Positions 1 to 9,992 are shown, counted from the stretch's first letter. The stretch is DNA of 64,000 nt from an uncultured Carboxylicivirga sp. (GCF_963668385.1 NZ_OY764327.1:3568501-3632500); one strand, 5' to 3'. Program-made: numbers and translations. Notes: generated by a model not told the origin, from the sequence alone.

Positions 1-341
1 ATATGTATGGTTCATGGAACGATGAAGGCAAAATCAAAAGTACTCTTACACAAGTAAAAGAAATGAAGATACCTCTTGTAATTGGCGAGTTTGGCTATAA
101 CTTCCATGATGGGGATAATAACCTTTCTTGTACAGTCAATCATCAGGTAATTTTAAAAGAATGCGAAAAACTTCATATAGGATATATTCCGTGGTCGTGG
201 ACTGGGAATAATGATGAAAACCGATGGCTTGATATTGTTTCAAGAGATGATTGGAAATCTCTTACTAAATGGGGTAGAGAAGTTCTGATGTCGGACTATG
301 GTATTAAAAATACAGGTAAAAAGGCTAGTGTTTTTCGTTAG
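1..341 (+). CDS. GH5 endo-beta-mannanase, C-terminal fragment
   Basis: This is the last 112 or so residues of a glycoside hydrolase cut by the left edge of the window. The fragment has the GH5 clan-A signature VIGEFG, whose Glu (residue 29 of the visible part) would be the nucleophile, followed by an IPWSWTGN strand and WLDIV. That arrangement resembles GH5_8-type mannan endo-1,4-beta-mannosidases. The acid/base Glu and any signal peptide lie upstream and are not visible. A hairpin with a T-run follows 30 nt after the stop, and the next gene is a SusC over 900 bp away, so this gene probably ends an upstream transcription unit. A mannanase role fits the GH26 and GH27 genes downstream. Assignment to GH5 is fairly firm; the mannan substrate is inferred. 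Confidence 0.75.
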   Translation, partial: MYGSWNDEGKIKSTLTQVKEMKIPLVIGEFGYNFHDGDNNLSCTVNHQVILKECEKLHIGYIPWSWTGNNDENRWLDIVSRDDWKSLTKWGREVLMSDYGIKNTGKKASVFR

Positions 342-370
342 CTAGTTAGACATAGATATAATAATAGTGA

Positions 371-402
371 AGAGGTTGCTCAAATGGGTAGCCTCTTTTT
401 TT
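371..402 (+). terminator. Rho-independent terminator after GH5
   Basis: An imperfect stem (AGAGG..GCT pairing with AGCCTCT, two-base bulge) is followed directly by a run of seven or more T. It lies 30 nt after the stop of the GH5 fragment. Confidence 0.7.
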
Positions 403-492
403 ATTATCTGTGTTATGTGAAGCTTACCATATGTAATTGAGATGTCCTTCTGATGTTGACGTGATCGAATTTATATAATTTCATATCAAACA

Positions 493-548
493 CATATTAA
501 ATTCAAATTCAATTCATATTAAATTCGATTTATATTGAATTTAATATG
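493..548. repeat. Three 12-bp repeats on a 22-bp period
   Basis: The word CATATTAAATTC occurs at 493-504 and 515-526, and its exact reverse complement occurs at 537-548. The starts are exactly 22 bp apart each time, about two helical turns, so the copies face nearly the same side of the DNA. The last two copies also form a 12-bp inverted repeat with a 10-bp loop. This looks like an operator array; the binding protein is unknown. Confidence 0.6.
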
Positions 549-930
549 GATATGGTAAGAGTTAATTATAGTTTATAATTAAGATTGAAGAGAGGTTGTT
601 ACGTTACTGAAAGTATTCTGATACTTACCTAGCCATAATTGAACCTTACCCTAAAAGGTTTCTTAATCTTTGTTTCTTCTTTGAATACTTAAGCATTTCT
701 TCTTAGTCAAATAGAATTCAAAGTACTCTATTGGTGAAAATACTTTATTGACGCCCTTTTTTTATGAATTAAGAGAAGAGGAGGTGTTTTTGTTAATCCC
801 GACTATGGTTTTGAAGGAAAAACAATGTTAGTGTTTATAGTACATTCATAAAAGTGGCTTTTTAAGGTGAATTTTGCGGTTAATATATGTTAATCAAAGC
901 TGTGTTTATTTACTTTTCTTAATACTATAG

Positions 931-944
931 GGTGTAGTAATATA
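931..944 (+). promoter_or_regulatory. Shared 14-bp word, copy 1 (before mannan-type SusC)
   Basis: GGTGTAGTAATATA lies 318 bp before the SusC start. The same 14 bases on the same strand lie 184 bp before the second SusC start (20094-20107). A candidate regulator-binding element; the link to a specific regulator is inference. Confidence 0.5.
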
Positions 945-1189
945 TTCAATAGTAAAGCGTTAAAATTCAATTCTGTATTGAATGGTAGATGAGTATTGAC
1001 AGTGCTTTTATGAATGTTAAATTGCAGTATTGCAGGTGTAAAACAATTTGATTGGCTTGTTGATTATTTATATGTACATATATATAAATGCGTATGCGTA
1101 ACAGGCTGGTATTAAGGATAAAAATATTTTAGTCTTAAAAAAAAATAAAACTTAATGCGGTAAAGTATAAAAACTAATATAAAAATGTA

Positions 1190-1197
1190 TAAATTTG
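1190..1197 (+). promoter_or_regulatory. Possible -7 box of the first SusC operon
   Basis: TAAATTTG matches the Bacteroidota -7 consensus TAnnTTTG and lies 64 bp before the SusC ATG. I find no TTG or TTTG at the usual distance upstream, so the call is weak and may indicate an activator-dependent promoter. Confidence 0.3.
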
Positions 1198-1261
1198 TTA
1201 ATGAATCTTAGTGTTGATTCTACAATAACTAAAACAAATCAGTTAATCTAAATTAAAATCT

Positions 1262-4200
1262 ATGAATGTAAATCTGCGATTTTTAACTGTTATTGTTATA
1301 TGGCTGATGGTTCATACTATATATGGACAAAGCAAAACAATAACCGGAACAGTTAAAGATGATACCGGGGAGCCTTTACCTGGTGTATCTATAATTATTG
1401 AAGGTACAGCTACAGGAACTATTTCTGATGTAAATGGTTATTTTAGCTTGAATGTTCCACAAGGAGATGTAAATCTTGTTTTTTCTTTTATTGGATTTAA
1501 AAAACAAACTATTAATGTTACAAAGCAAACTGAATTAAAAGTTCAATTGATATCTGATACCAAAGGGCTTGATGAAGTTGTGGTGGTTGGATATGGAACA
1601 ATGAAGAAAAGTGATTTATCCGGAGCTTCTGTATCGGTTGGAGAAGATAAAATTAAAGGATCAGTAATAACAAACATTGATCAGTCGTTACAAGGACGTG
1701 CTGCAGGTGTTACTTCTGTGTCAACTTCCGGTGCTCCGGGTTCGTCATCTTCAATACGTGTACGTGGGCAGTCCACAATCAATTCAAATGCAGAACCTCT
1801 TTATGTAATTGATGGTGTTATTATTCAAGGTGGTGGAAATAGTGGCGGTGATTTTGGGTTGGGTGATGCTTTAGGTAATGGATCAACCTCAACAATTTCT
1901 CCACTCTCTACGATAAATCCGTCTGATATTGTATCAATGGAGATACTCAAGGATGCCTCTGCTACTGCCATATATGGAGCTCAGGGAGCAAACGGAGTTG
2001 TATTAATTACAACAAAACGAGGAAAAGCTGGTGATGCGAAATTCTCATATGAGGGATTGACCGCTTGGCAACGTCAGATGAATCGTTTGGATATGATGAA
2101 TTTGCGTGAATTTGCAGGGTATTATAATGAATTGGCCTCAACCGGAGAATTAGGTGAAGGACAGGACTATTCAGATCCGTCGCTGTTGGGAGTTGGTACC
2201 AATTGGCAAGATGCTATTTTTCAGACTGCAATGCAGACTCAGCATCAGTTATCAGCACAAGGGGGATCGGATAAGGTAAGGTATTATGTTTCAGGTTCGC
2301 ACATGGATCAGGACGGTACTATCATTGGTTCTAATTTTAAGAGATATTCTTTTAGAACTAATCTTGATGCACAGCTTAAATCTTGGTTGAAACTTGGATT
2401 GAATGCTATGTATTCCGGAACTAGTGAGCGTTTGACACTCGCAGATAGTGACGAAGGTATTGTTAACTATTCATTGACTACCCCTCCAGATATTCCAATT
2501 TATAACATAGATGGAAGTTATGCTACTGTGGTAAAAGAAGGATATACATCTGTTAATCCAATTGCAATGGCCTTGCTTGATGATATATTACTTGACCGGA
2601 ATAAGCTTAATGGTAGTATCTTTGCTGAAGTATCTCCAATTGAAAATCTTACTTGGCATACCGAATTAGGTTTTGATATCAGTTATTCTAAAGCTGAAAC
2701 GTATTCTCCAATGGTTAATCTTGGTACATGGACCCGACCAAGTAATGAAAGTTCTATTCAGAAGAATAACAGTACCTTTATGCAGTTTAAAAACTATTTG
2801 ACATACAACGGTCGCTTTTTAGATAAGAATAGTTACACTGTTATGCTTGGTCAAGAATCATGGGAAAGTAATTATGATTATCAGCGAATTCAAAATACAG
2901 GTCTTCCTTCAGATGATGTTCATAATCCGGCACTTGGTACTGGTACGCCAACTATTGGTTATGGTTTCGGTAGTTCATCGATGGTTTCTGTGTTTGGTCG
3001 ATTAAACTATAATTATAGCGATCGTTACCTGCTAACCTATACTTACCGTCGTGATGCCTCTTCAAATTTTGGTAAAGATAACCGTTGGGCAGGATTTCAT
3101 GCTGCAGCCGTTTCGTGGAGATTCTCGAATGAAAACTTTTTTGCCTCACTACTCCCAATAATCAACAATGGTAAGTTGCGTTTAGGCTGGGGACAAACAG
3201 GTAACTCTAATATTGGGGGATACAAATGGGGGTCTTCCATCTCTAAGATGCCTACTGGTTTAGGTATGGGGTATCGTCCAGCTAATATTCCTAATACAGG
3301 TATTAAATGGGAAACCCAAGAGCAATGGAATGCGGGTATCGACTTGTCATTTTTCAATTCACGTATAAATCTTACAGCAGATGTATATAATAAGGTATCA
3401 GAAGATATGCTTATGCAGCTTCAGTTGCCATCGTATATGGGTACGCGAGGAAATGTTTCTTCGGCGATAGCCGCACCTTGGGGTAATTATGGTTCTATTG
3501 AAAATGAAGGGTTGGAAATAACACTAGGTGGTCGTCCTACAGTAGGGCAATTTAAGTGGGATACTGAATTTCAGATTTCGTTCAATCGTAATAAATTAGT
3601 TTCATTGGATGGTACTGCTTCGAGTCATATTGAAGGCTATGGACAATGGAGTGATGTAGTTACGTTGACAGAAGTAGGTGAATCTCTTTACAACTTTTAT
3701 GGTTACCAGGTAGAAGGTGTTTATAAAGATTTGGATGATATAGAAAGCTCGCCAAAACCTGTTAAATATCCTTCAGATGGTGTGTTTAACAGGTCAAGTA
3801 CCGTGTGGGTTGGCGACCTTAAGTTTAAGGATATCAGTGGACCTGATGGTAAACCCGATGGCATTATAGATGAATATGATCGAACTAACATTGGTTCACC
3901 TATGCCTAAGTTTACTTTTGGTTTTAATAATACCTTTTCTTACAAGAATGTAGACCTTACAATATTTGTTAATGGTTCGTATGGGAATAAGGTGTATAAC
4001 TACTTGTCAATGAAGTTAACACATATGAATAGTGGTTGGACAAACCAGTTGTCGGATGTTAATGATCGTGCGAGGCTCGAAGCTATTGATGGAAATATAG
4101 ACTATTCATCAGGTGTAGATGTGTCTGGTAATGGGCAGTTGGTATATAATTGGTACGACGATATAACCAATGTAAGGGTATCAAATTCAGATACAAATAT

Positions 4201-4510
4201 ACCTCGAGCATCAATTGCAGATCCTAATGATAATGACCGTATTAGTGATCGTTACGTTGAAGATGGATCCTATATTCGAATTAAAAATATCACTTTGGGA
4301 TATACTTTCCCTAAACATTTGATTCAGAAAGTTAGACTGGAAAACCTCAGAATTTATACTAATATTCAGAATGTATACACATTCACCAAATATTCGGGTT
4401 ATGATCCGGAAATTGGTGCTAGTACAGCAAGTTCCAACGTTTATGGCTTAGACAACGGTCGTTATCCATCGCCTACTGTTGTGTCTTTTGGTTTAAATCT
4501 TACATTTTAA
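1262..4510 (+). CDS. SusC-like TonB-dependent outer-membrane transporter (mannan locus)
   Basis: This 1082-residue protein is a SusC/RagA-type receptor that would import oligosaccharides with its SusD partner. Residues 1-22 are a signal peptide. A carboxypeptidase-regulatory-like beta-sandwich follows (about 24-100), then a TonB box LDEVVVVGYG at 103-112, a plug domain with the YVIDGV and LKDASATAIYGAQGANGV signatures, and the beta-barrel ending in aromatic Phe. There is no STN domain, so it is not expected to signal through an ECF sigma/FecR pair. The susD-like gene starts 12 nt after the stop. Neighbouring GH26, GH27 and esterase genes suggest galactoglucomannan oligosaccharides as cargo; that is inference from context. 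Confidence 0.95.
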   Translation: MNVNLRFLTVIVIWLMVHTIYGQSKTITGTVKDDTGEPLPGVSIIIEGTATGTISDVNGYFSLNVPQGDVNLVFSFIGFKKQTINVTKQTELKVQLISDTKGLDEVVVVGYGTMKKSDLSGASVSVGEDKIKGSVITNIDQSLQGRAAGVTSVSTSGAPGSSSSIRVRGQSTINSNAEPLYVIDGVIIQGGGNSGGDFGLGDALGNGSTSTISPLSTINPSDIVSMEILKDASATAIYGAQGANGVVLITTKRGKAGDAKFSYEGLTAWQRQMNRLDMMNLREFAGYYNELASTGELGEGQDYSDPSLLGVGTNWQDAIFQTAMQTQHQLSAQGGSDKVRYYVSGSHMDQDGTIIGSNFKRYSFRTNLDAQLKSWLKLGLNAMYSGTSERLTLADSDEGIVNYSLTTPPDIPIYNIDGSYATVVKEGYTSVNPIAMALLDDILLDRNKLNGSIFAEVSPIENLTWHTELGFDISYSKAETYSPMVNLGTWTRPSNESSIQKNNSTFMQFKNYLTYNGRFLDKNSYTVMLGQESWESNYDYQRIQNTGLPSDDVHNPALGTGTPTIGYGFGSSSMVSVFGRLNYNYSDRYLLTYTYRRDASSNFGKDNRWAGFHAAAVSWRFSNENFFASLLPIINNGKLRLGWGQTGNSNIGGYKWGSSISKMPTGLGMGYRPANIPNTGIKWETQEQWNAGIDLSFFNSRINLTADVYNKVSEDMLMQLQLPSYMGTRGNVSSAIAAPWGNYGSIENEGLEITLGGRPTVGQFKWDTEFQISFNRNKLVSLDGTASSHIEGYGQWSDVVTLTEVGESLYNFYGYQVEGVYKDLDDIESSPKPVKYPSDGVFNRSSTVWVGDLKFKDISGPDGKPDGIIDEYDRTNIGSPMPKFTFGFNNTFSYKNVDLTIFVNGSYGNKVYNYLSMKLTHMNSGWTNQLSDVNDRARLEAIDGNIDYSSGVDVSGNGQLVYNWYDDITNVRVSNSDTNIPRASIADPNDNDRISDRYVEDGSYIRIKNITLGYTFPKHLIQKVRLENLRIYTNIQNVYTFTKYSGYDPEIGASTASSNVYGLDNGRYPSPTVVSFGLNLTF

Positions 4511-4522
4511 AACTGACTCAAT

Positions 4523-6247
4523 ATGAAATACAAAAATATATTTAATGCATTAGCTGTTGTAGTATTGGGCTTTTCACTGAGCGCATGTGAAGACTTTTTG
4601 GATCGTCCTGCAGAAGATACCTACAACGTTGATAACTTCTATCAAAATGATGAACAGTTGTATCAAACAGCAAATCAATTGTATAATTCGCCATGGTATG
4701 ACTTTCAGCGTGGTTTTATAAAAGTGGGCGAAGTGATGGCCGGTAATTACTATATGGGAAGTTCACCATACCTGACGTTAACGGTTAATTCTAGTGATGA
4801 GGATTTGACGAATATGTCAGCGTCGTTATGGTCGGTGAATGCTTATTGTAATACATTGTTAAAGAATGTAAATGAGAAGGCTGGACCAGAAACAACAGAA
4901 CGTGCTCGTAAGGCCGTCAAAGGTGAAGCATTGACATGGAAAGCAATGACCTACTTCTTTTTAGTACGTTCATTTGGAGCCGTCCCTATTATTCATGAGA
5001 ACTCAGAAATGATTGCATCTAACAACTATAATGATGTTTATAAAGCAAAAGTAGAAAATGTTTACGATTACATTATTCTTACTCTGGAACAGGCGATTGA
5101 ATGGTTGCCGGAGAGTGCTGAGCCAGGTCGTATAGATAAATATTGTGCCGAAGGTTTACTTGCGAAAGTATATTTAACAAAAAGCGGTTTGGGTATGATT
5201 GGAACTCGTTACGAACCAGATTTGGAGAAAGCTGCAGAATATGCCAAAGATGTAATTGATAATAGTGGTCGATCTTTAATGTCGAATTATTCTGACATTT
5301 TTCGTATTGCTAATAATACTAATCCAGAAAGTCTTATGGCATGGAGATGGACAGCAGAAGGTGGTGTCTGGACTTCTCAAAATTCATTTCAATCAGATCT
5401 GGCAATTGTTGGGTTTGATGAATATGTTAGTTGGGGCGGTTGGGGTGGTCCTTCTGTTGATTTGATAGAGGCTTTCGACGAAGATCCAGCATCTGCCACA
5501 CGTCAAAATGTAGATACTCGACGTAAGGCTACACTTATGATGTTGGGGGATGTATATGATTATTTTTGGACTGATGAAGGAGGATTTGATTATATTGACT
5601 TTTGTTATAGTGATGTTACTCATGGTGGTAAAATTGGTCCCCAAGTTTATCAGTCGCCTACCGGAGCTAATTGTGTGAAACAATTGGTTGGTGACAATGC
5701 TGATCATGTAGCAGGTGTTGGCCATAGTATGGGACGTATGGCAACAAGTTTGGCAACACACCTTCTTCGTTTGTCGGAAGTGTACCTCATTTATGCAGAG
5801 GCAAAAATAGGTAATAAGGGTACAACTTCAGATCAGAGTGCTATTGATGCTTTTTATGCAGTTCGTCATAGAGCTCGTTCTGGATATGAGATGCCCACAT
5901 CCATATCCTGGGATGACGTATGGAAAGAGCGTCGTTTGGAATTAGCCTGCGAAGGTGATCGTTGGTATGATTTTGTGCGATTGAGTTATTATAATGAAAC
6001 AAGAGCAATCAACGAATTGACGAACCAAAAGAGAAATGCATATACTGGTTTAGATGGTGCCTATAAAACCTGGTGGGAGGGAGGTAACCTCGATGCATCG
6101 GGTATAACATATGATACAAGTGTTGCTCCGCCAAATGTCAATTCAGATTCTTTTACATTGCCTTTCCCCGATACAGATCTTGCACTTAACAAGCATTTGT
6201 CGGAAGATCCAATAGAGGTGGATGTAACGCAGTATAAATATTATTAA
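4523..6247 (+). CDS. SusD/RagB-like glycan-capture lipoprotein
   Basis: This 574-residue outer-membrane lipoprotein is expected to cap the SusC barrel and bind glycan at the cell surface. It has a lipoprotein signal peptide with Cys22 (LSAC), the typical CEDFLDRPAEDTY start after the Cys, and the SusD C-terminal pattern WKERRLELACEGDRWYDFVRL. Length is normal for RagB/SusD. It lies 12 nt after SusC and 27 nt before a surface glycan-binding protein, so the four genes from 1262 to 9900 form one operon. Confidence 0.93.
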   Translation: MKYKNIFNALAVVVLGFSLSACEDFLDRPAEDTYNVDNFYQNDEQLYQTANQLYNSPWYDFQRGFIKVGEVMAGNYYMGSSPYLTLTVNSSDEDLTNMSASLWSVNAYCNTLLKNVNEKAGPETTERARKAVKGEALTWKAMTYFFLVRSFGAVPIIHENSEMIASNNYNDVYKAKVENVYDYIILTLEQAIEWLPESAEPGRIDKYCAEGLLAKVYLTKSGLGMIGTRYEPDLEKAAEYAKDVIDNSGRSLMSNYSDIFRIANNTNPESLMAWRWTAEGGVWTSQNSFQSDLAIVGFDEYVSWGGWGGPSVDLIEAFDEDPASATRQNVDTRRKATLMMLGDVYDYFWTDEGGFDYIDFCYSDVTHGGKIGPQVYQSPTGANCVKQLVGDNADHVAGVGHSMGRMATSLATHLLRLSEVYLIYAEAKIGNKGTTSDQSAIDAFYAVRHRARSGYEMPTSISWDDVWKERRLELACEGDRWYDFVRLSYYNETRAINELTNQKRNAYTGLDGAYKTWWEGGNLDASGITYDTSVAPPNVNSDSFTLPFPDTDLALNKHLSEDPIEVDVTQYKYY

Positions 6248-6274
6248 TGTAGTCACAAAGTAAATAATATAGCA

Positions 6275-7591
6275 ATGAAAGTTATATCAAAATATTTAAG
6301 TCGTTGGTTAATGCTTTGTGCAGTGGTACTTTCTGTAATAGGATTGTCATCTTGCGAGGATCAACCAGACGAATATAAAATAGCAGGTGGTTCACCTGAA
6401 GTAATCTATATAAGAACACCAGAGCGAGCTGACTCTTTGGTAACGTCAGCATTATTAGGTACGCGACTTGTGTTGGTTGGTAACAATTTACGCAGTGTTA
6501 CAGAGTTGTATTTTAATGATGTTGAAGCAGTTTTATCAACTAGTTTTATTACTGATAATACATTGTTTGTTTCTGTTCCAAAAACTTTGCCTACAGTATT
6601 ATCAAATACTATATCAATGGTGAATTCAGCAAAAGATACAATTAGGATTCCTTTCGTTTCTGAGGTGCCTGCACCTGTATTGTCATCTATGGCTTGCGAA
6701 CGAGTTAAACCAGGAGAGATTGCCACTGTTGTAGGTGACTATCTGCTTTCTTACGAAAGTTCACCTATGATAATCACCATGCCTGATGGGCAGACGGTAA
6801 CTGAATTTGAAAAGTTATCAAAAACCAGTGTTTCTTTTGTCGTTCCGGAAGGTTGTACTGAAAGTGGACCCATATCCATAACATCAGCATATGGTACTAC
6901 TGCATCTACTAAATTCCAATTTAACGATGAGCGTGGTATTATGTTTGAATTTGATGGATTAACTGGTCTCACCAATCATGGTTGGCATGCGCGTGATATT
7001 CTTAGTGATGAAACTAGTATTACGGGTAATTTTGTTCAGTTTGGTAATGGTTCTGCAATAATGAGTGAAGATGGTGGCTGGGATGACTCCAACTTCTCAT
7101 TTGAATATTGGTGTGGTGATTGGAATGACCCGCAAGAATTCTTGGGAACAGATAAAAGACTTACTGACCTTGTAGACTTTTCAGACTGGCAAAATATGGC
7201 TCTCAAATTCGAACTTTACATTCCTTCTGGTTCATCATGGTCTGCAGGTGCCATGCAGCTTATTTTTGCTGGTACCGATCTTGTGACGCTTGGTGGTGGT
7301 GGAGGTTATCCTCCTGCTAACAATACTTTCTTTCAGGGCAATTCCTTACCACGTGGAATCTATCGTCCATGGGAATCAACAGGATCATTTAATACAGATG
7401 ATCAGTGGATTACTGTTACTGTTCCGTTCTCTGATTTTATTTATGGAATGGATGGAAGCATGGCTACAGGCTCTCTTAATGCAGATAGTTTTGCGAGCTT
7501 CACCCTTTTTATTGTTAGTGGTGGTATAACAGGTGTTGAATGTACGCCGATATTTAAAGTGGACAACATTCGTGCTGTACCATATAAGTAA
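6275..7591 (+). CDS. Surface glycan-binding lipoprotein (IPT/TIG plus C-terminal binding domain)
   Basis: This 438-residue lipoprotein (Cys27 after LSS) has two IPT/TIG-like immunoglobulin repeats (about 35-125 and 125-215). A C-terminal domain of about 220 residues follows, rich in Trp, Gly and Asp, ending FKVDNIRAVPYK. The layout matches SGBP-B-type proteins, where the last domain binds glycan and the Ig repeats act as a spacer. It sits in the SusE/F position directly after SusD. Expected location is the outer leaflet of the outer membrane. The ligand is not readable from the sequence; context suggests a mannan or glucomannan. Confidence 0.8.
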   Translation: MKVISKYLSRWLMLCAVVLSVIGLSSCEDQPDEYKIAGGSPEVIYIRTPERADSLVTSALLGTRLVLVGNNLRSVTELYFNDVEAVLSTSFITDNTLFVSVPKTLPTVLSNTISMVNSAKDTIRIPFVSEVPAPVLSSMACERVKPGEIATVVGDYLLSYESSPMIITMPDGQTVTEFEKLSKTSVSFVVPEGCTESGPISITSAYGTTASTKFQFNDERGIMFEFDGLTGLTNHGWHARDILSDETSITGNFVQFGNGSAIMSEDGGWDDSNFSFEYWCGDWNDPQEFLGTDKRLTDLVDFSDWQNMALKFELYIPSGSSWSAGAMQLIFAGTDLVTLGGGGGYPPANNTFFQGNSLPRGIYRPWESTGSFNTDDQWITVTVPFSDFIYGMDGSMATGSLNADSFASFTLFIVSGGITGVECTPIFKVDNIRAVPYK

Positions 7592-7611
7592 GATCTTTAA
7601 AAAAAAATCAC

Positions 7612-9900
7612 ATGAAAAGATTAAATATAACCTTGGCACTGATAATGTGTCTGCTGGTGGCGGTGAGCAGCGTTTTTATCTCTTGCGACAAAAGCGATGA
7701 TCTCGACACAAATCAAATTAAAGGTGGTGTTTCGCTTAATGTTGCTCAACTACAGGTAACTCGTGGTGGATATATGCAGTTTAAGGGAAGTGGCTTGGAT
7801 CAGATCGAAACTATTGTATTTCCAACAGATGTTGCTGTATCAGACATTGAGGTAGTAGATGAATATACCATTCGATGTATTGTTCCTGAAGAAGCTATTG
7901 AAGGTAAAGTTAATTTATTATATGAGGATAAATCAATTGAAACAGGTATCATAGCCTTTACAGAGCCAATTACTTTTGAAAGTTTTACTCCTGCAGCCGT
8001 TACTGCGGGTGATGAGTTGACTATTAAAGGGACTTATCTCAATTACATAGATCAAGTGATGTTTGCAAATGGTGAAGCAGTGGATGTTTCGCCTACGCGT
8101 TACGAGATAAAAGTACCAGTACCTGTTGATGCATCTACTGGTAAGGTGTACTTAGTAATGAAAGTTATGGATGGTGAGGATGAGATAACTAATATGTTAC
8201 CATCTAATGAAGAGTTGGTTGTAGCTGAACCAGCAGACATTGAGTTACCAACTTCAGCTGTTAAAGCTGGTAGTACAATCAGTATTACAGGATCACTACT
8301 TCGCCTTGTGGAGTTTGTTCGATTCCAAAATGCAGATGATGTAAATGTGGCTCAGGATGATCCAACTAAAGATATTACATCTCTTAGTGCAACAGTTCCT
8401 GTAGATGCAACTTCCGGTGCAGTAACATTAGTATTGCTTTCGGGTATTGAAGTTGCAGCTGGAGATATTAGTCTTGTTGAACCTACAGCTACCATAGAAG
8501 ATTTGAAACCTTCTTATGGAGTAGACGAAACAGTGGTTATTACTGGTACCGATCTTGATTTATTTACCACGGCATCATTTACAGGTGATGAAGCAACAGA
8601 GGTTGTACTTACTGAAGGTAAATTAAATATGAAGGTAACAGCAGCTGCTCAGAGCGGCCCCATTACATTAACTACCGCAAATGGAACTGTAGTGTCGGTT
8701 GAAGGTTTTGAAACTACCAAACCCGAGGCAACATTCCCCACTAGTGCTACTCCTCTTGACGAACTTAATATTGAGTCGACTCTGAGTAATCGCGTTAAAA
8801 CAGTAATGTTTGGTGATCTTGAAGCAGAAGCTACAGATAATGGAACTGGTTTCACGGTTATCGTACCATTAGAAGCTGAAACTGGCAGTGTGATTTTAGT
8901 AATGGATAATGAAGAAACAGTTGTTGTTGGTGATATTACCATTAATGCTTATACATTCTGTGCTGTATCAGAATTTGCTTCAGAAACCACAACTATAGGA
9001 GATTTACTTAGATGTACCGTTGTGAATGGATCCAATTTAACCGATGTTAAACTGAATGATGTTAGTACTGGATTTATTTTAAATGGTAATACTTTATTTG
9101 TTAATGTGGGTTATAGTGTTGGTAGTCAAAAAATGACACTGGTTTCTAATGATGGTACTGAAGTCAACTATGATGTTGAAGTTGTTGGTGCTGGTTTGGT
9201 TGAAACAATATTATATGATATTCCACTTGAAGTTGTTGGTTGGGGTGGTGCTACTCTACCTTATGTGGTTGATGTACCATTGCCTGCAAATGCTAAGATT
9301 CGTATTAGAGTTGCTCAAGCGAATTCTGAGTTGCAAGTTATGGATGGATATTGGGGAATGGGACCCAATTGGGCCATTACAGATGATGCTAAGAAGAATG
9401 TAATAAAATTCTCACCTGAAGAATTGAGTGCTGGTTATGTTGATGTTGACTTTTCTGTTTTCCACGACGAAAATGATAGTCCGTGGTGGGATGGTAAAAT
9501 CATGTTTAATGCAGATGGAGTGATTGTATCTTCAATTTCAATGATAATTGATTACTCAGCACCTACAGCTATTTGGACTGGTTTATTTGATTTAGGAAGT
9601 TGGCAAGGAAATCAAGACTTGGCATGGGGAGGCTATGATTGGTCTACTGTAAAAGCTGGTCAAACCTTGTATTTCTCGTTTACAATGAATGCTGGTAATA
9701 CATGGGGATGTCTATCATTACGTCATGGTGATGGTTGGGGGAATTTACCAACTGAAGGCTCTGGTCAGATTGATTTTGGCGCTTCAGATACACAAGGAAC
9801 CTATGTGTTAACGCAAGCTGATATTGATGACCTTGTGGCAAATGGTGGTTTGGTTTTTACAGGGGCAAACTTGACTGTGACTCAGGTAGCGATTAAATAG
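7612..9900 (+). CDS. Large surface lipoprotein with six IPT-like repeats
   Basis: This 762-residue lipoprotein (Cys25, FISC) contains six IPT/TIG-like units beginning near residues 35, 122, 212, 297, 374 and 450. A C-terminal domain of about 235 residues follows (about 528-762), rich in Trp and Gly, and is the likely glycan-binding part. It follows the first glycan-binding protein by 20 nt and ends the SusC operon. Six stacked Ig units would hold the terminal domain far from the membrane, longer than the one to three units usual in SGBP-B proteins. A binding role is inferred from architecture and position; no catalytic motif is visible. Confidence 0.72.
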   Translation: MKRLNITLALIMCLLVAVSSVFISCDKSDDLDTNQIKGGVSLNVAQLQVTRGGYMQFKGSGLDQIETIVFPTDVAVSDIEVVDEYTIRCIVPEEAIEGKVNLLYEDKSIETGIIAFTEPITFESFTPAAVTAGDELTIKGTYLNYIDQVMFANGEAVDVSPTRYEIKVPVPVDASTGKVYLVMKVMDGEDEITNMLPSNEELVVAEPADIELPTSAVKAGSTISITGSLLRLVEFVRFQNADDVNVAQDDPTKDITSLSATVPVDATSGAVTLVLLSGIEVAAGDISLVEPTATIEDLKPSYGVDETVVITGTDLDLFTTASFTGDEATEVVLTEGKLNMKVTAAAQSGPITLTTANGTVVSVEGFETTKPEATFPTSATPLDELNIESTLSNRVKTVMFGDLEAEATDNGTGFTVIVPLEAETGSVILVMDNEETVVVGDITINAYTFCAVSEFASETTTIGDLLRCTVVNGSNLTDVKLNDVSTGFILNGNTLFVNVGYSVGSQKMTLVSNDGTEVNYDVEVVGAGLVETILYDIPLEVVGWGGATLPYVVDVPLPANAKIRIRVAQANSELQVMDGYWGMGPNWAITDDAKKNVIKFSPEELSAGYVDVDFSVFHDENDSPWWDGKIMFNADGVIVSSISMIIDYSAPTAIWTGLFDLGSWQGNQDLAWGGYDWSTVKAGQTLYFSFTMNAGNTWGCLSLRHGDGWGNLPTEGSGQIDFGASDTQGTYVLTQADIDDLVANGGLVFTGANLTVTQVAIK

Positions 9901-9992
9901 TACGCTGGGAATAAACTTTAAGAGCATATATAGTAGGATAAGCTTTAAAGTATGTGACATGACTATTTGTTAAATTGATAGTTAATATTTGA

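Larger units (their letters stand above)
342..1261. other. Long intergenic region before the first SusC
   Basis: About 920 bp of AT-rich DNA has no plausible gene; only very short open frames occur. It holds the terminator of the preceding gene, a three-copy 12-bp array (493-548), a 14-bp word shared with the other SusC upstream region (931-944) and a possible TAnnTTTG box at 1190-1197. Its length and content fit a regulated PUL promoter region with a long leader. Confidence 0.7.

Noticed and set aside
5393-5761. Minus-strand open frame of 122 codons inside SusD
   Set aside because: Antisense shadow of a clear SusD gene, with Cys/Thr/Ile-rich content typical of reverse frames.
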